64,000 bases of DNA from Streptomyces marokkonensis. GTDB taxonomy: Bacteria; Actinomycetota; Actinomycetes; Streptomycetales; Streptomycetaceae. Below, in pieces: positions 63,783 through 64,000 of the stretch (positions within the stretch are counted from its first letter, which is position 1; each line of letters begins with the position of its first letter). The stretch is from positions 62,001-126,000 of the forward strand of contig NZ_VSKS01000018.1 in NCBI RefSeq assembly GCF_008312835.1, written 5' to 3'. Both the position numbers and the translations under genes were made by a program. The notes below the pieces were generated by a model that saw nothing but the letters and a program-made list of their open reading frames with translations, ran no database searches and was not told where the DNA came from.

Positions 63783-63935
63783 CCTTCCAGTGCTCCGCCT
63801 ACCGGGTTAGCTGTCGGGTTCGGGCGGGTGGTTCGGAAGGGTTGCCCTACGGCCGCTCCGTGAGGGAGTGGGCCGACTCACCCCAGGGATTCGGTGGGTC
63901 CCCGGCTCCGGCTGCCGCGGGGGCAGTGACGGACT
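63783..63935 (-). promoter_or_regulatory. c-di-AMP (ydaO/yuaA) riboswitch
   Basis: The minus strand upstream of the hydrolase gene shows the conserved blocks of the ydaO class in order: GGGGACCCACCGAATCCC, GGGGTGAGTCGG, GTAGGGCAACCCTTCCGAAC, GCCCGAACCCGACAGCTAAC and CCGGTAGGCG. The ribosome-binding site GGAAGGAG follows directly. In Streptomyces this riboswitch is known to turn off wall-hydrolase genes when c-di-AMP is high. The 5' boundary is approximate. Confidence 0.88.
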
Positions 63936-64000
63936 CGGCGGGGGCCGCGCGGCCCGGCGACGTTCGCCGGTGGGGGTCGTGCGGCCCGCCCGCACCGTAG

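Overview
The window is from the core chromosome of a Streptomyces species. Very high GC with G/C third positions, frequent GTG starts, the developmental genes whiD and bldM, a two-operator groES-groEL1 operon, an array of transmembrane Ser/Thr kinase genes and a WhiJ-type XRE/DUF397 module all say so. The gene order matches the well-known Streptomyces neighbourhood tsaB-rimI-tsaD ... groES-groEL1 ... whiD-bldM-sigma-guaB-guaB3 ... glpD-kinases ... guaA. No rRNA, tRNA, CRISPR array, IS element or prophage was seen.

Layout. 0.3-2.9 kb: tRNA t6A genes tsaB and tsaD with rimI, all overlapping. 3-5.3 kb: a LacI regulator with matching operator-like repeats, then an LCP-family cell-wall protein. 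5.4-7.1 kb: a DGPF/YCII protein with an ECF42-type sigma factor. 7.1-10.3 kb: an RNA-methyltransferase-like gene divergent from two lipoprotein polysaccharide deacetylases, the second running into a dispersed repeat. 10.4-12.7 kb: CIRCE-controlled groES-groEL1 closed by a 21-bp terminator hairpin. 12.8-21.4 kb is the accessory stretch: a Gly/Asp-tailed protein, a gene remnant, an HTH protein, a secreted NucA/NucB-type nuclease facing a possible ComJ-like inhibitor, a frameshifted XRE regulator with DUF397, a truncated CocE/S15 hydrolase and chloramphenicol phosphotransferase. 21.4-24.8 kb: ordinary metabolic and regulatory genes.

24.8-30.7 kb is the developmental and nucleotide core: whiD, bldM with a SigBldN-type promoter, the ShbA/SigD-like sigma factor, guaB and guaB3. 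31-35.4 kb holds a sugar-nucleotide dehydrogenase that lacks its catalytic cysteine, glpD and a DD-peptidase-like hydrolase. 35.6-45.3 kb holds five consecutive kinase genes, one of them a pseudokinase. 45.4-50.1 kb holds succinate-semialdehyde dehydrogenase, a GMC oxidoreductase and a sortase substrate. 50.8-53.1 kb holds chorismate mutase, divergent from guaA. 53-64 kb holds small enzymes, a divergent PspC / two-component locus and two NlpC/P60 hydrolases, the second behind a c-di-AMP (ydaO) riboswitch.

The most interesting signal is an unlisted attenuator in front of the minus-strand chorismate mutase gene. A near-consensus promoter drives an apparently leaderless 23-codon peptide with clustered Phe/Phe/Tyr codons. 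It is followed by a pausing-type hairpin and a 16-bp terminator hairpin with a T-run, just upstream of the gene. Also notable are the nuclease/putative-inhibitor pair and the recurrence of enzyme paralogues missing key catalytic residues (GuaB3, the UDP-sugar dehydrogenase and the pseudokinase).
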